Shown here in pieces: positions 16,839-26,764 of a stretch of DNA of 64,000 bases. The notes under the pieces are model-generated. The model ran no database searches and was not told where the DNA came from. It worked only from the letters and a program-made list of their open reading frames with translations. Numbering within the stretch: the first letter of the stretch is position 1; each line of letters opens with the position of its first letter. This DNA comes from Rubrivivax sp. (GTDB lineage Bacteria > Pseudomonadota > Gammaproteobacteria > Burkholderiales > Burkholderiaceae_C), in assembly GCA_022842595.1 (NCBI GenBank), contig JALHPF010000003.1, forward strand, positions 62,001 through 126,000, read 5' to 3'. Position numbers and translations under genes: made by a program.

Positions 16839-17435
16839 ATGAGCCGACGCGCCGCACCCCACCGCGGGACCGATGTGCACTACGGCGGCGAGCCCGACAG
16901 CGCCGCCGAATCCGATGCCGAACTCGGGCCCGACGTCGACCCCTTCGACATCCGCCCCAGCAAGACCCGGCTGAAGCAGAAGTCGCACGACCTGCAGGCC
17001 CTGGGCGTGCAGCTGACGGAACTGTCGCGCGAGCGCCTGGACCGCATCGACATGCCCGATTCGCTTCGCGACGCGTTCGAGGACTACCGCCGCACCAAGT
17101 CGTTCGAGGGCAAGCGCCGCCAGCTGCAGTACATCGGCAAGCTGATGCACAACGCCGACGAGGCCGCGCTGCGCGAGGCCGTGGCCGTGGCCACGCTGGG
17201 CTCGGCGCAAAACACGCTGGCACTGCACCAGGCCGAACAGTGGCGGCTGGCGCTGGTCACCGACGACGAAGCCATGACACGCTGGCTGCACGAGCACCCC
17301 GACACCGACACCCAGCAGCTGCGCAGCCTGGTTCGCGCTGCTCGCCGTGACTCGGCCGGCCTGAAACCCGAAGACCGGCAGCCCAAGAGCTATCGTGAAC
17401 TCTTCCAGTTCCTGCGCCCGTTGCTAGACCGTTGA
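16839..17435 (+). CDS. darP: DarP/YjgA (DUF615) ribosome-associated protein
   Basis: A 198-residue cytoplasmic protein that helps late assembly of the 50S subunit in E. coli. It matches DUF615: RPSKTRLKQKSHDLQALG, ELSRERLDRIDMPDSLRDA and RRQLQYIGKLMHNAD. An acidic N-terminal extension (about 40 residues) precedes the conserved core. A TGATAAT sequence about 40 bases before the ATG could be its -10 box. mog follows 26 bases after its stop. Confidence 0.92.
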   Translation: MSRRAAPHRGTDVHYGGEPDSAAESDAELGPDVDPFDIRPSKTRLKQKSHDLQALGVQLTELSRERLDRIDMPDSLRDAFEDYRRTKSFEGKRRQLQYIGKLMHNADEAALREAVAVATLGSAQNTLALHQAEQWRLALVTDDEAMTRWLHEHPDTDTQQLRSLVRAARRDSAGLKPEDRQPKSYRELFQFLRPLLDR

Positions 17436-17461
17436 ATGACCGCTGAAGGACCGGACCCGCT

Positions 17462-18067
17462 ATGACCGAACCCGCCGCTCCCCGTTTCGACACCGTGCGC
17501 ATCGGCCTGGTGTCGGCCAGCGACCGCGCCGCAGCCGGCGTCTATGCCGACCAGGGCATCCCGGCGCTCAAGGACTGGCTGGCCCGGGCCCTGCTCAATC
17601 CGGTCGAGTGGCATGAACACCTGGTGCCCGACGAGGAAGCGCAGATCAGCGCCGCCCTGCGCGCACTGGCCGACGACACCCACTGCGACCTGGTGCTCAC
17701 CACCGGCGGCACCGGTCCGGCACTGCGCGACGTCACGCCCGAAGCCACCCTGGCCGTGGCCGACCGGGTGATGCCCGGCTTCGGCGAGCAGATGCGCCAG
17801 ATCAGCCTGGCCTTCGTACCCACCGCGATCCTGTCGCGCCAGGTGGCGGTGATTCGCGGCCGCACCCTGATCATCAACCTGCCCGGCCAGCCGAAGTCGA
17901 TTGCCGAAACGCTGCAGGGCCTGCCGCAGGCCACGCCGCCCGTGCAGGGCATCTTCGCGGCGGTGCCTTACTGCGTCGACCTGATCGGCGGGCCGTACCT
18001 GGAAACCGACCCGGACGTCTGCAAGGCATTCCGGCCGAAGTCAGCACAGCGCCCGCCGGCGGCCTGA
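17462..18067 (+). CDS. mog: Molybdopterin adenylyltransferase
   Basis: A 201-residue cytoplasmic enzyme that adenylates molybdopterin before molybdate insertion. The MoCF/MogA fold is clear: RIGLVSASDRAAAGVYADQG at the N-terminus, LVLTTGGTGPALRDVTPEAT in the core (GGTG nucleotide loop and catalytic Asp), and LIINLPGQPKSIAETLQGL. The last 20 residues are a variable tail. It lies just after darP; no other molybdenum-cofactor genes are in the window. Confidence 0.93.
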   Translation: MTEPAAPRFDTVRIGLVSASDRAAAGVYADQGIPALKDWLARALLNPVEWHEHLVPDEEAQISAALRALADDTHCDLVLTTGGTGPALRDVTPEATLAVADRVMPGFGEQMRQISLAFVPTAILSRQVAVIRGRTLIINLPGQPKSIAETLQGLPQATPPVQGIFAAVPYCVDLIGGPYLETDPDVCKAFRPKSAQRPPAA

Positions 18068-18148
18068 CACCGCTGCAAATCGCGCTCAAGTCGGGCGCGC
18101 CGGCGGCCGATAGGCAAAGGGCAAAGAGTGCCCAGCCAACGGTCCGCC

Positions 18149-20182
18149 ATGCCAGACACCCATCACCCCACGCAGCGACTGCTGCCGACCGTCTCCATCG
18201 TCGAAGAAACGATGCGGCAGGCCCTCCGCGCCGTGGCCCTGGCGCTGGTGTGCACCTCGCTGCTGACGGCCACGCTGCTGGCCGAGCGCCTGTGGTCGAG
18301 CGCACAGCTCGAGCACGCGGCCGACCGCCACGCCCAGGCCAACCGGCTGGCGGGTGAAATCCGCCTGGCTGAACAGGAACTGCTGCAAGCCGCCCAGAGC
18401 GCCGCGCTGACTGGCGAAGCGAGCTGGATCGAGCGCTACGACCGGCTCACCGCCAATCTGACGCAGAAGATCGAGCACGCCAGCCTGCTGGTGCCGCTGA
18501 CCGTTGCCCAGCGCTATCGCGACAAGACCAAGGAAGCCAGCGCCGAGATCGCGCAGATGCGGCAATCGGCCCTGAACGCCCTGAATTCTGGGGCCCTGGA
18601 CTCGGCGCGAACACTCTTCGACGGCGAGCGCTACACCAGCCGCACCCGCCTGATCCGCGAAGCCACCGAAGAGCTCACCGCCATCTCGCTGGCCGCCACC
18701 GAACGCCAGATACGCGAGCTGCGCACCCGCAGCTACATCGTCGCCGGGCTGGCTCTGGCCTTCACCGTGGGCGGCGGCTTGCTGCTCTGGCGGCGCCTGT
18801 CCAGCGGCCTGAACGACTCACGCGGTTCGCTGCTGGAAGCCGAGGTGCGGGTGCAGCGCCTGGCCGCCAGCGACCTGCTGACCGGCCTGGACAACCGCGC
18901 CGCGCTGCACGATGCCATGCAGACGCGGCTGGCACGTGCGGCCAAGCACCACCAGGAACTGGCGGTGCTGATGGTCGACCTTGACCGCTTCAAGCCCGTC
19001 AACGACCGCAACGGCCACATGGTGGGCGACCTGGTACTTAAGGAAGTGGCCGTGCGCCTGGGGCGCTGCCTGCGACAGAGCGACCTGCGCGCCCGCTACG
19101 GCGGCGATGAGTTCGTCGTCGTCATCGACGAGGCCGATGGCAAGCGCACGGCCCTGGCCGCGGCTGAACGCATCATCGAGACGCTGTGCGAGCCGATGTA
19201 CTTCGGCGACCTGGCCGTCAACATCGGCGCGAGCGTCGGCGTCGCGCGCTACCCGCGCGACGCCAGCAGTGACGACGAGCTCATCCGCAAGGCCGATTCA
19301 GCGCTGTACCGGGCGAAGAAGTCGGGCATGAACGGCGTCTGCGTCTACGACCCCAAGCTCGACGAGGCGATGTCCGAGCGCGCCGCGCTCGAACAGGAAC
19401 TGCGCGAAGGCATCAGCGAGGGCCAGCTGATTCCCTACTACCAGCCCATCGTCAGTCTGGCGAAACGGCATGTGATGTCGCTGGAACTGCTGTGCCGCTG
19501 GAAACACCCCACCCGCGGCCTGCTCACGCCCGACAAGTTCATCTCGCTGGCCGAAGACTCTGGCCTGATCGGCCCGCTGACCATCTCGCTGCTGAACCAG
19601 GCCTGCCGGGACATGCTACGTTTCCCTTCGCACTGGCGGCTGTCGTTCAACGTGGCACCCGAGCAGATCCAGGACGAGAGCCTGGTGCCGCAGTTGCTGG
19701 CGGTGCTGAAGGAAAACCAGGTGCCACCGCACCGGCTGGACGTGGAACTGACCGAGACCGCCCTGGTCAACGACACCGCGCGCGCGCGCCAGGTGATCCT
19801 GGCGCTCAAGGCCGCCGGCATGACGGTGACGCTGGACGACTTCGGCACCGGCTACAGCAGCCTCAGCTACCTGGCCGAGATGACCTTCGACAAGATCAAG
19901 ATCGACCGCAGCTTCGTACGCACACTGCGCGAGCGGCCGGAAAGCACGAAGATCGTCGATGCCATCCTGGGCCTGTCGCGCAGCCTGGGCGTGGACACCG
20001 TGGCCGAAGGCGTGGAAACCGAGGAAGAGGCGCAGTTGCTGCTGAACCTGGGGTGCAAGAACGGCCAGGGCTACCTGTTCGGGCGCCCGGTGAGAGCGCA
20101 GGAACTGCAACAGCGCATCGCGCTGGTGGCCGACCAGGTCGAGCCGCTGGACAGCCAGATGATGGTGGACGTTCCGCTCTAG
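18149..20182 (+). CDS. Membrane GGDEF-EAL protein
   Basis: A 677-residue inner-membrane protein. A helix at about 30-50 and another at about 195-215 flank a periplasmic helical sensor region of about 145 residues. GGDEF domain: LLTGLDNRAALHDAM, DLDRFKPVNDRNGH, GGDEF at about 318-322, and RxxD site RQSD five residues earlier. EAL domain: ELL in place of EAL at about 446, then FNVAPEQIQ, VELTETALVND, LDDFGTGYSSL, KIDRSFV, AEGVET and KNGQGYLFGRP. Metal and substrate residues are intact, so both cyclase and phosphodiesterase activity are possible. ATG 18149 is preferred over GTG 18128. It is convergent with cysE. Confidence 0.92.
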   Translation: MPDTHHPTQRLLPTVSIVEETMRQALRAVALALVCTSLLTATLLAERLWSSAQLEHAADRHAQANRLAGEIRLAEQELLQAAQSAALTGEASWIERYDRLTANLTQKIEHASLLVPLTVAQRYRDKTKEASAEIAQMRQSALNALNSGALDSARTLFDGERYTSRTRLIREATEELTAISLAATERQIRELRTRSYIVAGLALAFTVGGGLLLWRRLSSGLNDSRGSLLEAEVRVQRLAASDLLTGLDNRAALHDAMQTRLARAAKHHQELAVLMVDLDRFKPVNDRNGHMVGDLVLKEVAVRLGRCLRQSDLRARYGGDEFVVVIDEADGKRTALAAAERIIETLCEPMYFGDLAVNIGASVGVARYPRDASSDDELIRKADSALYRAKKSGMNGVCVYDPKLDEAMSERAALEQELREGISEGQLIPYYQPIVSLAKRHVMSLELLCRWKHPTRGLLTPDKFISLAEDSGLIGPLTISLLNQACRDMLRFPSHWRLSFNVAPEQIQDESLVPQLLAVLKENQVPPHRLDVELTETALVNDTARARQVILALKAAGMTVTLDDFGTGYSSLSYLAEMTFDKIKIDRSFVRTLRERPESTKIVDAILGLSRSLGVDTVAEGVETEEEAQLLLNLGCKNGQGYLFGRPVRAQELQQRIALVADQVEPLDSQMMVDVPL

Positions 20183-20219
20183 GGACCCGGGCAAGCAGCC
20201 TGCCGCACGCCGCGGCGGC

Positions 20220-20999
20220 CTACTTCACCAGCCGGTTCAGCTTTTCGGCGTCGAAACACTCGGTGGTCTGCGCACCGCTGGGCACGCAGTCGTCGGCGGG
20301 CAGCTCGCGGGCGCGCGCCGCGAGCTTCTCGATGGCCTGCCAGAGCAGCGTGATCTGGTGTTCGTGGCCCGAGGCGTTGTCGATCAGGCCCTTCATGGCC
20401 TGGGACACCGGGTCGTCACCCTGGGTGATGCCGTAGGCCGAGAAACCCATCTTCGCGGCGGCGGCCTCGCGCGCCGAATCGGCTTCCGCCTGGATGATGC
20501 GCGCCGGGTTGCCCACGGCCGTGGCCCCAGGGGGCACCGGCTTCACCACCACGGCGCTCGAGCCGATGCGTGCGCCGTCGCCCACCGTGAAGCCGCCCAG
20601 CACCTGTGAATTGGCGCCAACGATGACGCCCTTGCCCAATGTGGGGTGGCGCTTGGCGCCCCGCGCCAGCGAGGTGCCGCCCAGCGTCACGCCCTGGTAG
20701 ATGGTGCAGTCGTCGCCGATCTCGGCGGTTTCCCCGACGACCACGCCCATGCCATGGTCGATGAAGACACGCCGGCCGATGGTGGCACCCGGGTGGATCT
20801 CGATGCCGGTGAGGAAACGCCCGGTCTGCGAGATGAATCGCGCCGCCCAGAACCAGCCGCGCCGGTACAGCGCATGCGCCGGCCGATGCAGGGCCAGGGC
20901 GTGGATGCCGGGGTAGCAGGTGAGCACCTCGAACGCCGACCGCGCAGCGGGGTCGCGTTCCAGGATGCAGCGGATGTCTTCACGCAAGCGGCTGAACAT
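20220..20999 (-). CDS. cysE: Serine O-acetyltransferase
   Basis: A 259-residue cytoplasmic enzyme that makes O-acetylserine for cysteine synthesis. The hexapeptide-repeat left-handed beta helix is plain: [60 protein letters not shown]. The His of [10 protein letters not shown] and the active-site loop match CysE. It is the short EpsC/SrpH-like form lacking the long N-terminal helical domain of E. coli CysE, with a 75-residue C-terminal extension. It lies 43 bases downstream of trmJ on the same strand, so they are probably cotranscribed. Confidence 0.93.
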   Translation of the reverse strand: MFSRLREDIRCILERDPAARSAFEVLTCYPGIHALALHRPAHALYRRGWFWAARFISQTGRFLTGIEIHPGATIGRRVFIDHGMGVVVGETAEIGDDCTIYQGVTLGGTSLARGAKRHPTLGKGVIVGANSQVLGGFTVGDGARIGSSAVVVKPVPPGATAVGNPARIIQAEADSAREAAAAKMGFSAYGITQGDDPVSQAMKGLIDNASGHEHQITLLWQAIEKLAARARELPADDCVPSGAQTTECFDAEKLNRLVK

Positions 21000-21042
21000 G
21001 ATGCACCCAGTGTAGCCAAGGCCCGGTTTCAGCGCTGCCGTG

Positions 21043-21762
21043 TCAGCGCTGTGGATCTCGCGGGTCGACGCTGCGGGCCATGCCGCGCAGGATGTGCACC
21101 TCTTCCGTCGACAGCCCCGCCCGCTGCACCAGGCGGCGCAGACGCGGCATCAGCTTCTTCGGCGCCGCCGGGTCGAGGAAACCGCTGGCCAGCAGCACCT
21201 GCTGCCAGTGCGCCAGCAGGCCGTCGACCGCGGCGCCGTCGGCCGGCAGCACGGCCGGGGTGCGTTCCACCACGTCGAAGCCGCCGATGGCCTGGCGCCA
21301 GTCGTAGGCCAGCAGTTGCACCGCCTGCGCCAGGTTCAGCGAGCCGTAATCGGGATGGGTGGGAATCGACAGGCAGACATGGCAGCGATAGACGTCCTCG
21401 TTGCTCAGCCCCGTGCGTTCAGGCCCGAAGACGAAGGCCACGCGCTGGCCCTGCGGCGCCAGCGTGGCGAAATGGGCGCGCGGGGCGGCCGTGGGTGGGC
21501 CGAAGTCGCGGGGGGTCATCGCCGTGGCGCAGGCGTGGGTGATGTCGTGCAGGGCTTCGTCGAGCGTGGCCACCACGCGCGCCGCCTGCAGCACGTCGGT
21601 GGCGCCGCTGGCCCGGGCCACGGTCTCATCTTGCGCCAACACCTCGGGCCAGCGCGGATTCACCAGCACCAGGTCGTCGAAGCCCATCACCTTCATCGCG
21701 CGCGCTGCGGCGCCCACGTTGCCGGCGTGGCTGGGCTCGACGAGCACGAAGCGGGTGGTCAT
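21043..21762 (-). CDS. trmJ: tRNA (cytidine/uridine-2'-O-)-methyltransferase TrmJ
   Basis: A 239-residue SPOUT methyltransferase that 2'-O-methylates position 32 of tRNAs using SAM. Key parts: [20 protein letters not shown] at the N-terminus, [20 protein letters not shown] and [19 protein letters not shown] forming the SAM-binding trefoil knot, and the C-terminal [19 protein letters not shown] segment specific to TrmJ. ATG 21762 begins [10 protein letters not shown]; longer versions would run into the divergent suhB leader. The divergent suhB neighbour is typical for this order. Confidence 0.93.
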   Translation of the reverse strand: MTTRFVLVEPSHAGNVGAAARAMKVMGFDDLVLVNPRWPEVLAQDETVARASGATDVLQAARVVATLDEALHDITHACATAMTPRDFGPPTAAPRAHFATLAPQGQRVAFVFGPERTGLSNEDVYRCHVCLSIPTHPDYGSLNLAQAVQLLAYDWRQAIGGFDVVERTPAVLPADGAAVDGLLAHWQQVLLASGFLDPAAPKKLMPRLRRLVQRAGLSTEEVHILRGMARSVDPRDPQR

Positions 21763-21868
21763 GGACGGTAAACTCCGGGTTTGTGCTGAGGCTGCATTGT
21801 CTGCGCCCGGCACGCCGCCGCTCTTTCCATCCGCTGACCGCGTTTCACGCACCCACCCAGGCTGACCC

Positions 21869-22867
21869 ATGTCGCAAGCGCTCCATCCCATGCTCAACAT
21901 CGCCATCAAGGCGGCGCGGGCAGCAGGCTCCCTCATCAACCGGGCCGCGCTCGACCTGGAAGTGCTGAAGGTCGGGCAGAAGGGCCCGAACGACTACGTG
22001 TCGGAAGTCGACCAGGCGGCCGAGAACGCGATCATCGACGTGCTGCTCGAGGCCTACCCGGGCCACGCCATCCTGGCCGAGGAGTCGGGCCGCGAACGGG
22101 GGGCGAAACACAGTGAATATGTCTGGATCATCGACCCGCTGGACGGCACCACCAATTTCATCCACGGCTTCCCTGTCTACGCGGTGTCGATCGCGCTGGC
22201 CTTCAAGGGCAAGGTCGAACAGGCGGTGGTCTACGACCCCACCCGCAACGACATGTTCTACGCCTCGCGCGGGCGTGGCGCCTTCCTGAACGACCGCCGC
22301 CTGCGCGTGAGCAAGCGCACGCGCATCAGCGACTCGCTCATCGGCACCGGCTTCCCCTTCCGCAAGGGCGACAACTTCAAGCGTTACGTGAAGATGTTCG
22401 AAGAGGTGATGCAGAGCTGCGCCGGCCTGCGCCGCCCGGGTGCCGCGGCACTCGACCTGTGCTACGTGGCGGCCGGCTATTACGACGGCTTCTTCGAGAC
22501 CGGCCTGAACCCCTGGGACATTGCTGCCGGCTCGCTGATGATCACCGAGGCCGGCGGCCTGATCGGCAACTTCACCGGCGAAGCCGACTTCTTGTACCAG
22601 CGCGAAGTGGTGGCCGGCAACCCGAAGATCTACGGCCAGCTGGTGCAGATCCTGGCGCCCTACACCCGTGTCATCAAGGAATCCGACAAGTCGGCCGCGA
22701 TCGGCGTGGCCACATCCGACGCATCGGCCCAGGGCGACGCCACCCAGGCCTTCGTCGAAGGCAGCGCCCCGGCAGAGGCGCCGGCGCGCGCCGCCGCGGC
22801 ACCGAAACGCCTGTCGCGCATCCGCAAGGACGGCGTCTCGCCGGCCGGCGACGACGCGCCGATGTGA
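21869..22867 (+). CDS. suhB: Inositol monophosphatase family protein SuhB
   Basis: A 332-residue Mg2+-dependent phosphatase, in other bacteria also a partner of the rRNA antitermination complex. Metal-binding motifs are intact: [22 protein letters not shown] and [17 protein letters not shown]. The catalytic core ends near residue 265. A further 65 residues rich in Ala and Pro ([20 protein letters not shown] onward), ending in a basic segment, form an extension absent from E. coli SuhB. It is divergent from trmJ and followed after 17 bases by a thioesterase gene. Confidence 0.93.
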   Translation: MSQALHPMLNIAIKAARAAGSLINRAALDLEVLKVGQKGPNDYVSEVDQAAENAIIDVLLEAYPGHAILAEESGRERGAKHSEYVWIIDPLDGTTNFIHGFPVYAVSIALAFKGKVEQAVVYDPTRNDMFYASRGRGAFLNDRRLRVSKRTRISDSLIGTGFPFRKGDNFKRYVKMFEEVMQSCAGLRRPGAAALDLCYVAAGYYDGFFETGLNPWDIAAGSLMITEAGGLIGNFTGEADFLYQREVVAGNPKIYGQLVQILAPYTRVIKESDKSAAIGVATSDASAQGDATQAFVEGSAPAEAPARAAAAPKRLSRIRKDGVSPAGDDAPM

Positions 22868-22884
22868 TCCCCTGAGCCCGGCCC

Positions 22885-23400
22885 ATGGACCTGCCCAGCC
22901 ACCAGCTGTCGATGACGGTGCTGATGACACCGGACACCGCCAACTTCAGCGGCCATGTGCATGGCGGCACGGTGCTGAAGCTGCTCGACCAGGTGGCCTA
23001 TGCCTGTGCCAGCCGCTACGCGCGGCGCTACGTGGTCACGCTCAGCGTCGACCAGGTGATGTTCCGCCAGCCCATCCACGTGGGTGAGCTGGTCACTTTC
23101 CTGGCGTCGGTCAACCACACCGGCAGTTCGTCGATGGAAGTCGGCATCAAGGTGATTGCCGAAGACATCCGCAGCCAGACGGTGCGCCACGTCAACAGCT
23201 GTTTCTTCACGATGGTGGCGGTGGACGACGAGCGCAAGCCCACCGCCGTGCCGGCGCTGCAGCCGGGCACACCCGACGAGGTTCGCCGCCATGCCGCAGC
23301 CCGGGTGCGCAAGGAACTGCGCAAGGAACTCGAACAGCGTTCCGCAGCCCTGCTGCAGGGCCTGCGCGCAGCGGGCAGCGCCGGCTCTCTTCCAAGCTAA
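22885..23400 (+). CDS. Acyl-CoA thioesterase (YciA-type hotdog fold)
   Basis: A 171-residue cytoplasmic hotdog-fold hydrolase that cleaves acyl-CoA to free acid and CoA. NFSGHVHGGTVLKLLDQVAY is the hallmark of the acyl-CoA hydrolase family, with the catalytic Asp near residue 32 of the protein and the HGG loop. The strand region HTGSSSMEVGIKVIAEDI follows. A C-terminal basic helix (RVRKELRKELEQRSAALL) extends beyond the core. It is probably cotranscribed with suhB. Its stop overlaps by four bases the 3' end of the convergent sigma-54 regulator gene. Confidence 0.92.
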   Translation: MDLPSHQLSMTVLMTPDTANFSGHVHGGTVLKLLDQVAYACASRYARRYVVTLSVDQVMFRQPIHVGELVTFLASVNHTGSSSMEVGIKVIAEDIRSQTVRHVNSCFFTMVAVDDERKPTAVPALQPGTPDEVRRHAAARVRKELRKELEQRSAALLQGLRAAGSAGSLPS

Positions 23401-25220
23401 CGCAGATGCCGGTACACCGTGGTGCGGCTGATGCCGAGCGCGCGCGCCGTGGCGCTGACGCTGCCACAGCGATCGAATTCACGCCGAACCAGTTCGGCTG
23501 CCCCCTGCTGCAGCGCTGAACCCGGCGCCTGCACCGCTGCCACCTGCGGCAGCCAGGGCACCACGGCCTCGGCCTGGATGCGGCTGCTGCCCTGCAGCAG
23601 CGCCCTCGTCAGCACCGAGCGCAGCTCGCGAAAGTTGCCCGGCCAGGCGTGCGCGGCCAGGCGCTCGACAGCCTCGTCGGTGATGCTCGCGGCCGAATCC
23701 ACGGCCGCGAGCACCGCGCGCACGGCCTGGGCGAAGTCCGCGCGCTGGCGCAAGGGCGGCAGCCGCACACAGACCGTGTTCAGGCGGTACAGCAGGTCGG
23801 CCCTGAAGCGCCGCGCCGCCACTTCGGCTTCCAGGTTGGCATGGGTAGCGGCGAGCAGCTGCACGTCGACCGCGCGCGCGGCGGTGCCACCCACCGGCCG
23901 CACCTGCCGGTCGTCCAGAAAGCGCAGCAGCGAGGCCTGCAGCGCCAACGGCAGTTCACCCAGTTCGTCGAGCAGCAGGGTGCCGCCGTCGGCGCTGGCG
24001 ATCAGCCCGATGCTGCCTTCGCGGCGCGCGCCACTGAAGGCGCCGCCGACGTAACCGAAGAGCTCGGCCTCGATCAGCTCGGCCGGCAGTGCGCCGCAGT
24101 TCACGGCCACGAAGGCCCCGCTGCGCCCGCTGGCACGGTGGGCGTGGCGGGCCAGCATCTCCTTGCCGGTGCCGGTCTCGCCCAGCAGCAGCAGCGGCAG
24201 GCTGCGGCGCACGGCGGCTGCGGCCAAGGCATAGGCTTCCGCCACGGCGGGGTCTTCGGTGACCGCGCCGTCGCCCGCCAGTGCCTGCAACGCAGGCGGG
24301 GCGCGCAGCGCCAAGGCCGGGCGCTGCGGCGGTCGGCCCAGGCACATGGCCACCAGGCTGCTGCCGAAGGCATCGCGCAGGCGCTGCTCACCCTGCCGCT
24401 GCAGGCGCGTGGTGACGAGGTCGAAACGTTCACCGAACAACAGCTCGAAAGCGGTGCCGGGCGTGGCGTCCAGGCCCTGCAGCAGCTGGCTGGCACGCGC
24501 GTTCAGCGCCGCCAGCCGGCCCTGTTCGTCGAAGGCCAGCAAGCCGGCGCTGAGCGTGCCCAGGAATTCCGGCCGCGGGTGGATGGCCAGCACCCAGTGC
24601 TGGCGCATCTGGTGCAGCAGCAGACCGTTCTCGATGTGGGTGGCGGCCATCTGCACCAGGGCCTGGGTGTGGCGCTGGCGCGAATCGAAATAGCTCGATG
24701 CGTCGAGCACGCCGACGATGTCGCCACGGGCATCGCGCACCGGCGCTGCCGTGCACGAGACATTGCCCAGCGAGACGAAGAAATGCTCGAGCCCGGTGAC
24801 GGCCACCGGCATGCCCGTGGCCAGCGCGGTGCCCAGGCCGTTGGTGCCCGACAGCCCTTCCGTCCAGCAGCTGCCGGCCACGATGCCCGCGCCCTTTCCC
24901 GCCATCGAGAAGCGGTTGTCGGCGTACAGGTCGAGGATCACGCCGTCGCGGTCGGCGAAGGCCAGAAGGAAGTTCGACCCGGCAATCTGCCGCGACAGGG
25001 TCTCGAGCTCGGCCTGCGCGAGCTGGCGCACGACTTCGCTGCGCTGGCGGCGACGCTCGAGGTCCTGGCCGCTGACCACCGGCACGGCCAGAGGCGCATG
25101 CGGGTCCAGCCCGGCGGCCACGCAACGGCCCCAGCTGTCCAGCACCACGGCACCGGGCAGGCCTTCGGGAGGCAGAGTGTTGCCACGGGCATGCAGGGCC
25201 TGTGCGTGCGCAAGGGTCAT
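23397..25220 (-). CDS. Sigma-54-dependent activator of the AcoR family
   Basis: A 607-residue cytoplasmic enhancer-binding protein. N-terminal GAF-type sensor: [18 protein letters not shown], then [20 protein letters not shown], which is diagnostic of AcoR-like regulators of alcohol, acetoin and related catabolism. AAA+ domain: Walker [19 protein letters not shown], sigma-54 contact loop GAFSGA, Walker [14 protein letters not shown]-terminal Fis-type helix-turn-helix: [25 protein letters not shown] 25220 gives the usual AcoR N-terminus. It is divergent from the dehydrogenase gene, whose upstream DNA carries a -24/-12 promoter and a palindromic upstream site; regulation of that operon is therefore very likely. 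Confidence 0.93.
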   Translation of the reverse strand: MTLAHAQALHARGNTLPPEGLPGAVVLDSWGRCVAAGLDPHAPLAVPVVSGQDLERRRQRSEVVRQLAQAELETLSRQIAGSNFLLAFADRDGVILDLYADNRFSMAGKGAGIVAGSCWTEGLSGTNGLGTALATGMPVAVTGLEHFFVSLGNVSCTAAPVRDARGDIVGVLDASSYFDSRQRHTQALVQMAATHIENGLLLHQMRQHWVLAIHPRPEFLGTLSAGLLAFDEQGRLAALNARASQLLQGLDATPGTAFELLFGERFDLVTTRLQRQGEQRLRDAFGSSLVAMCLGRPPQRPALALRAPPALQALAGDGAVTEDPAVAEAYALAAAAVRRSLPLLLLGETGTGKEMLARHAHRASGRSGAFVAVNCGALPAELIEAELFGYVGGAFSGARREGSIGLIASADGGTLLLDELGELPLALQASLLRFLDDRQVRPVGGTAARAVDVQLLAATHANLEAEVAARRFRADLLYRLNTVCVRLPPLRQRADFAQAVRAVLAAVDSAASITDEAVERLAAHAWPGNFRELRSVLTRALLQGSSRIQAEAVVPWLPQVAAVQAPGSALQQGAAELVRREFDRCGSVSATARALGISRTTVYRHLR

Positions 25221-25254
25221 GGGCGGGTTCTCCAGTGGGTCCGGGTGAGCCAGG

Positions 25255-25273
25255 CTGTCCAGTTTCTGGACAG
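25255..25273. promoter_or_regulatory. Perfect 8-3-8 palindrome, candidate enhancer site for the AcoR-like activator
   Basis: CTGTCCAG-TTT-CTGGACAG, centred at 25264, about 35 bases upstream of the regulator gene and about 120 bases upstream of the predicted start of the divergent sigma-54 transcript. This is the usual distance for upstream activator sequences bound by Fis-type domains. Confidence 0.6.
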
Positions 25274-25359
25274 TGCCATGACACCTGTTCAGGGGGTGTG
25301 CACGGCCGGGCCGAGCTTCGCCCAGGGGAGCGCTACGCGCACTGCGGGTGTTCCCCAAA

Positions 25360-25375
25360 TGGAACGCCGATTGCA
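25360..25375 (+). promoter_or_regulatory. Sigma-54 (-24/-12) promoter
   Basis: TGGAAC-N5-TTGCA, with the invariant GG (25361-25362) and GC (25373-25374) spaced exactly ten bases. It differs from the TGGCAC-N5-TTGCA consensus at one position. The expected transcript start is near 25386, with a leader of about 65 bases to the dehydrogenase ATG. Confidence 0.8.
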
Positions 25376-25450
25376 CTGTTCGTGACAGCCGCGCCACGAC
25401 AGATGACAGCGCGGCGCGTACAGCCCCATCCACAACGCCAGGAGACTTCG

Positions 25451-26764
25451 ATGACATCACCCCAGACCAGCCCCCGTCACCGCGCTGCCTTGCGCCGGCC
25501 CGTGCTGGCCGCCGCCGCGCTGGCGGTCGGCCTGGCCTTGCCGGCCATGGCCCAGCAGAACATCGAGAAGCTCAAGCAGATGAAGGTCGCCACCACCGAC
25601 CTGAACATCCCGGTGGTGCCGCAGACCGGCGCCAATGCCAACGCCATCAAGAAGAACCTGGAACGCGTGAAGATGCCGCCCGGCTTCAAGATCGAACTCT
25701 TCGCGATCGTGCCCGACGCCCGCCACATGGCCGTGGCACCCAGCACCAACATGCTGTTCGTGGGCACGCGCAAGACCACTGTCTGGGCCGTGACCGACCG
25801 CAACAGCGACGGTGTCGCCGACGAGGTGAAGTCGTTCGCCCCCAGCCTGAAGTTCACCAACCCGAACGGCGTGTGCTGGACCAGGGACGGCTTCCTGATC
25901 GTCGCCGAACACAACCGCGTGCTGAACTTCCCCGCTGCCGAGTTCTTCTACGAGGGCCCGGACGTCGCCGTCATCGAGGTGGTGCCCCAGGGCAAGCTGA
26001 TTCCGCCCGAAGAAGAGAGCTACAACCATGGCGCCCGCACCTGCCGCGTGGACGACAGCGGCATGCTGTACATCACCCTGGGCCAGCCCTACAACGTGCA
26101 GCCGAAGGAAAAGGTGGCGATGTACGAACAGCTGGGCATCGGCGGCATGATCAAGGTCAATGCCTTCGACGGCGGCAAGCGCGAAGTGGTGGCGCGTGGC
26201 GTGCGCAACTCGGTCGGCATGGACATCAACCCCAAGGACAAGTCGGTCTGGTTCACCGACAACCAGACCGACGGCATGGGCGACGACATCCCGCCGGGTG
26301 AGCTGAACCGGGTGTCGAAGATGGGCGAGCATTTCGGCTACCCATACATCCACGGCAACAACGTGCAGATCGCCGGCACCGCCGCCGCGCCCGACCTGAA
26401 GGACATGAAGCCGCCGGCGGCGTGGACCAAGCCGCAGATCGAATTCCCGGCCCACCAGGCGCAGCTGGGCATGACCTTCTACACCGGCAAGATGTTCCCG
26501 GCGAAGTACCAGGGCGGCGCTTTCGTGGCCGCGCATGGCTCCTGGAACCGCACCAAGGCCAGCGGCGGGTTGATCAACTTCGTCTCGATGAAGGCTGACG
26601 GAACGGCCGACAAGAGCGAGGTCTTCGCCGACGGCTTCCTTGACCCGGACACCGGCCTGTACCGCGGCCGTCCGGTCGATGTGGCGCAGATGAAGGACGG
26701 CTCCTTGCTCATCAGCGATGACTTCGCCGGCGCGATCTACCGCGTGACCTACACCGCACCTTGA
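25451..26764 (+). CDS. PQQ-dependent sugar/sorbosone-type dehydrogenase, periplasmic
   Basis: A 437-residue exported beta-propeller protein related to soluble PQQ sugar (sorbosone) dehydrogenases. The signal peptide is RRPVLAAAALAVGLALPAMA with cleavage before QQN. Mature landmarks: PPGFKIELFAIVPDARHMAV, FVGTRKTTVWAVTDRNSDG, FTNPNGVCWTRDGFLIVAEHN, SYNHGARTC, VRNSVGMDINP and AAHGSWNRTKASGG. Such enzymes oxidise sugars or aldoses in the periplasm and pass electrons to a cytochrome, which here is encoded immediately downstream. True substrate and PQQ dependence are inferred. A sigma-54 promoter and the divergent AcoR-like activator suggest inducible expression. Confidence 0.88.
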   Translation: MTSPQTSPRHRAALRRPVLAAAALAVGLALPAMAQQNIEKLKQMKVATTDLNIPVVPQTGANANAIKKNLERVKMPPGFKIELFAIVPDARHMAVAPSTNMLFVGTRKTTVWAVTDRNSDGVADEVKSFAPSLKFTNPNGVCWTRDGFLIVAEHNRVLNFPAAEFFYEGPDVAVIEVVPQGKLIPPEEESYNHGARTCRVDDSGMLYITLGQPYNVQPKEKVAMYEQLGIGGMIKVNAFDGGKREVVARGVRNSVGMDINPKDKSVWFTDNQTDGMGDDIPPGELNRVSKMGEHFGYPYIHGNNVQIAGTAAAPDLKDMKPPAAWTKPQIEFPAHQAQLGMTFYTGKMFPAKYQGGAFVAAHGSWNRTKASGGLINFVSMKADGTADKSEVFADGFLDPDTGLYRGRPVDVAQMKDGSLLISDDFAGAIYRVTYTAP

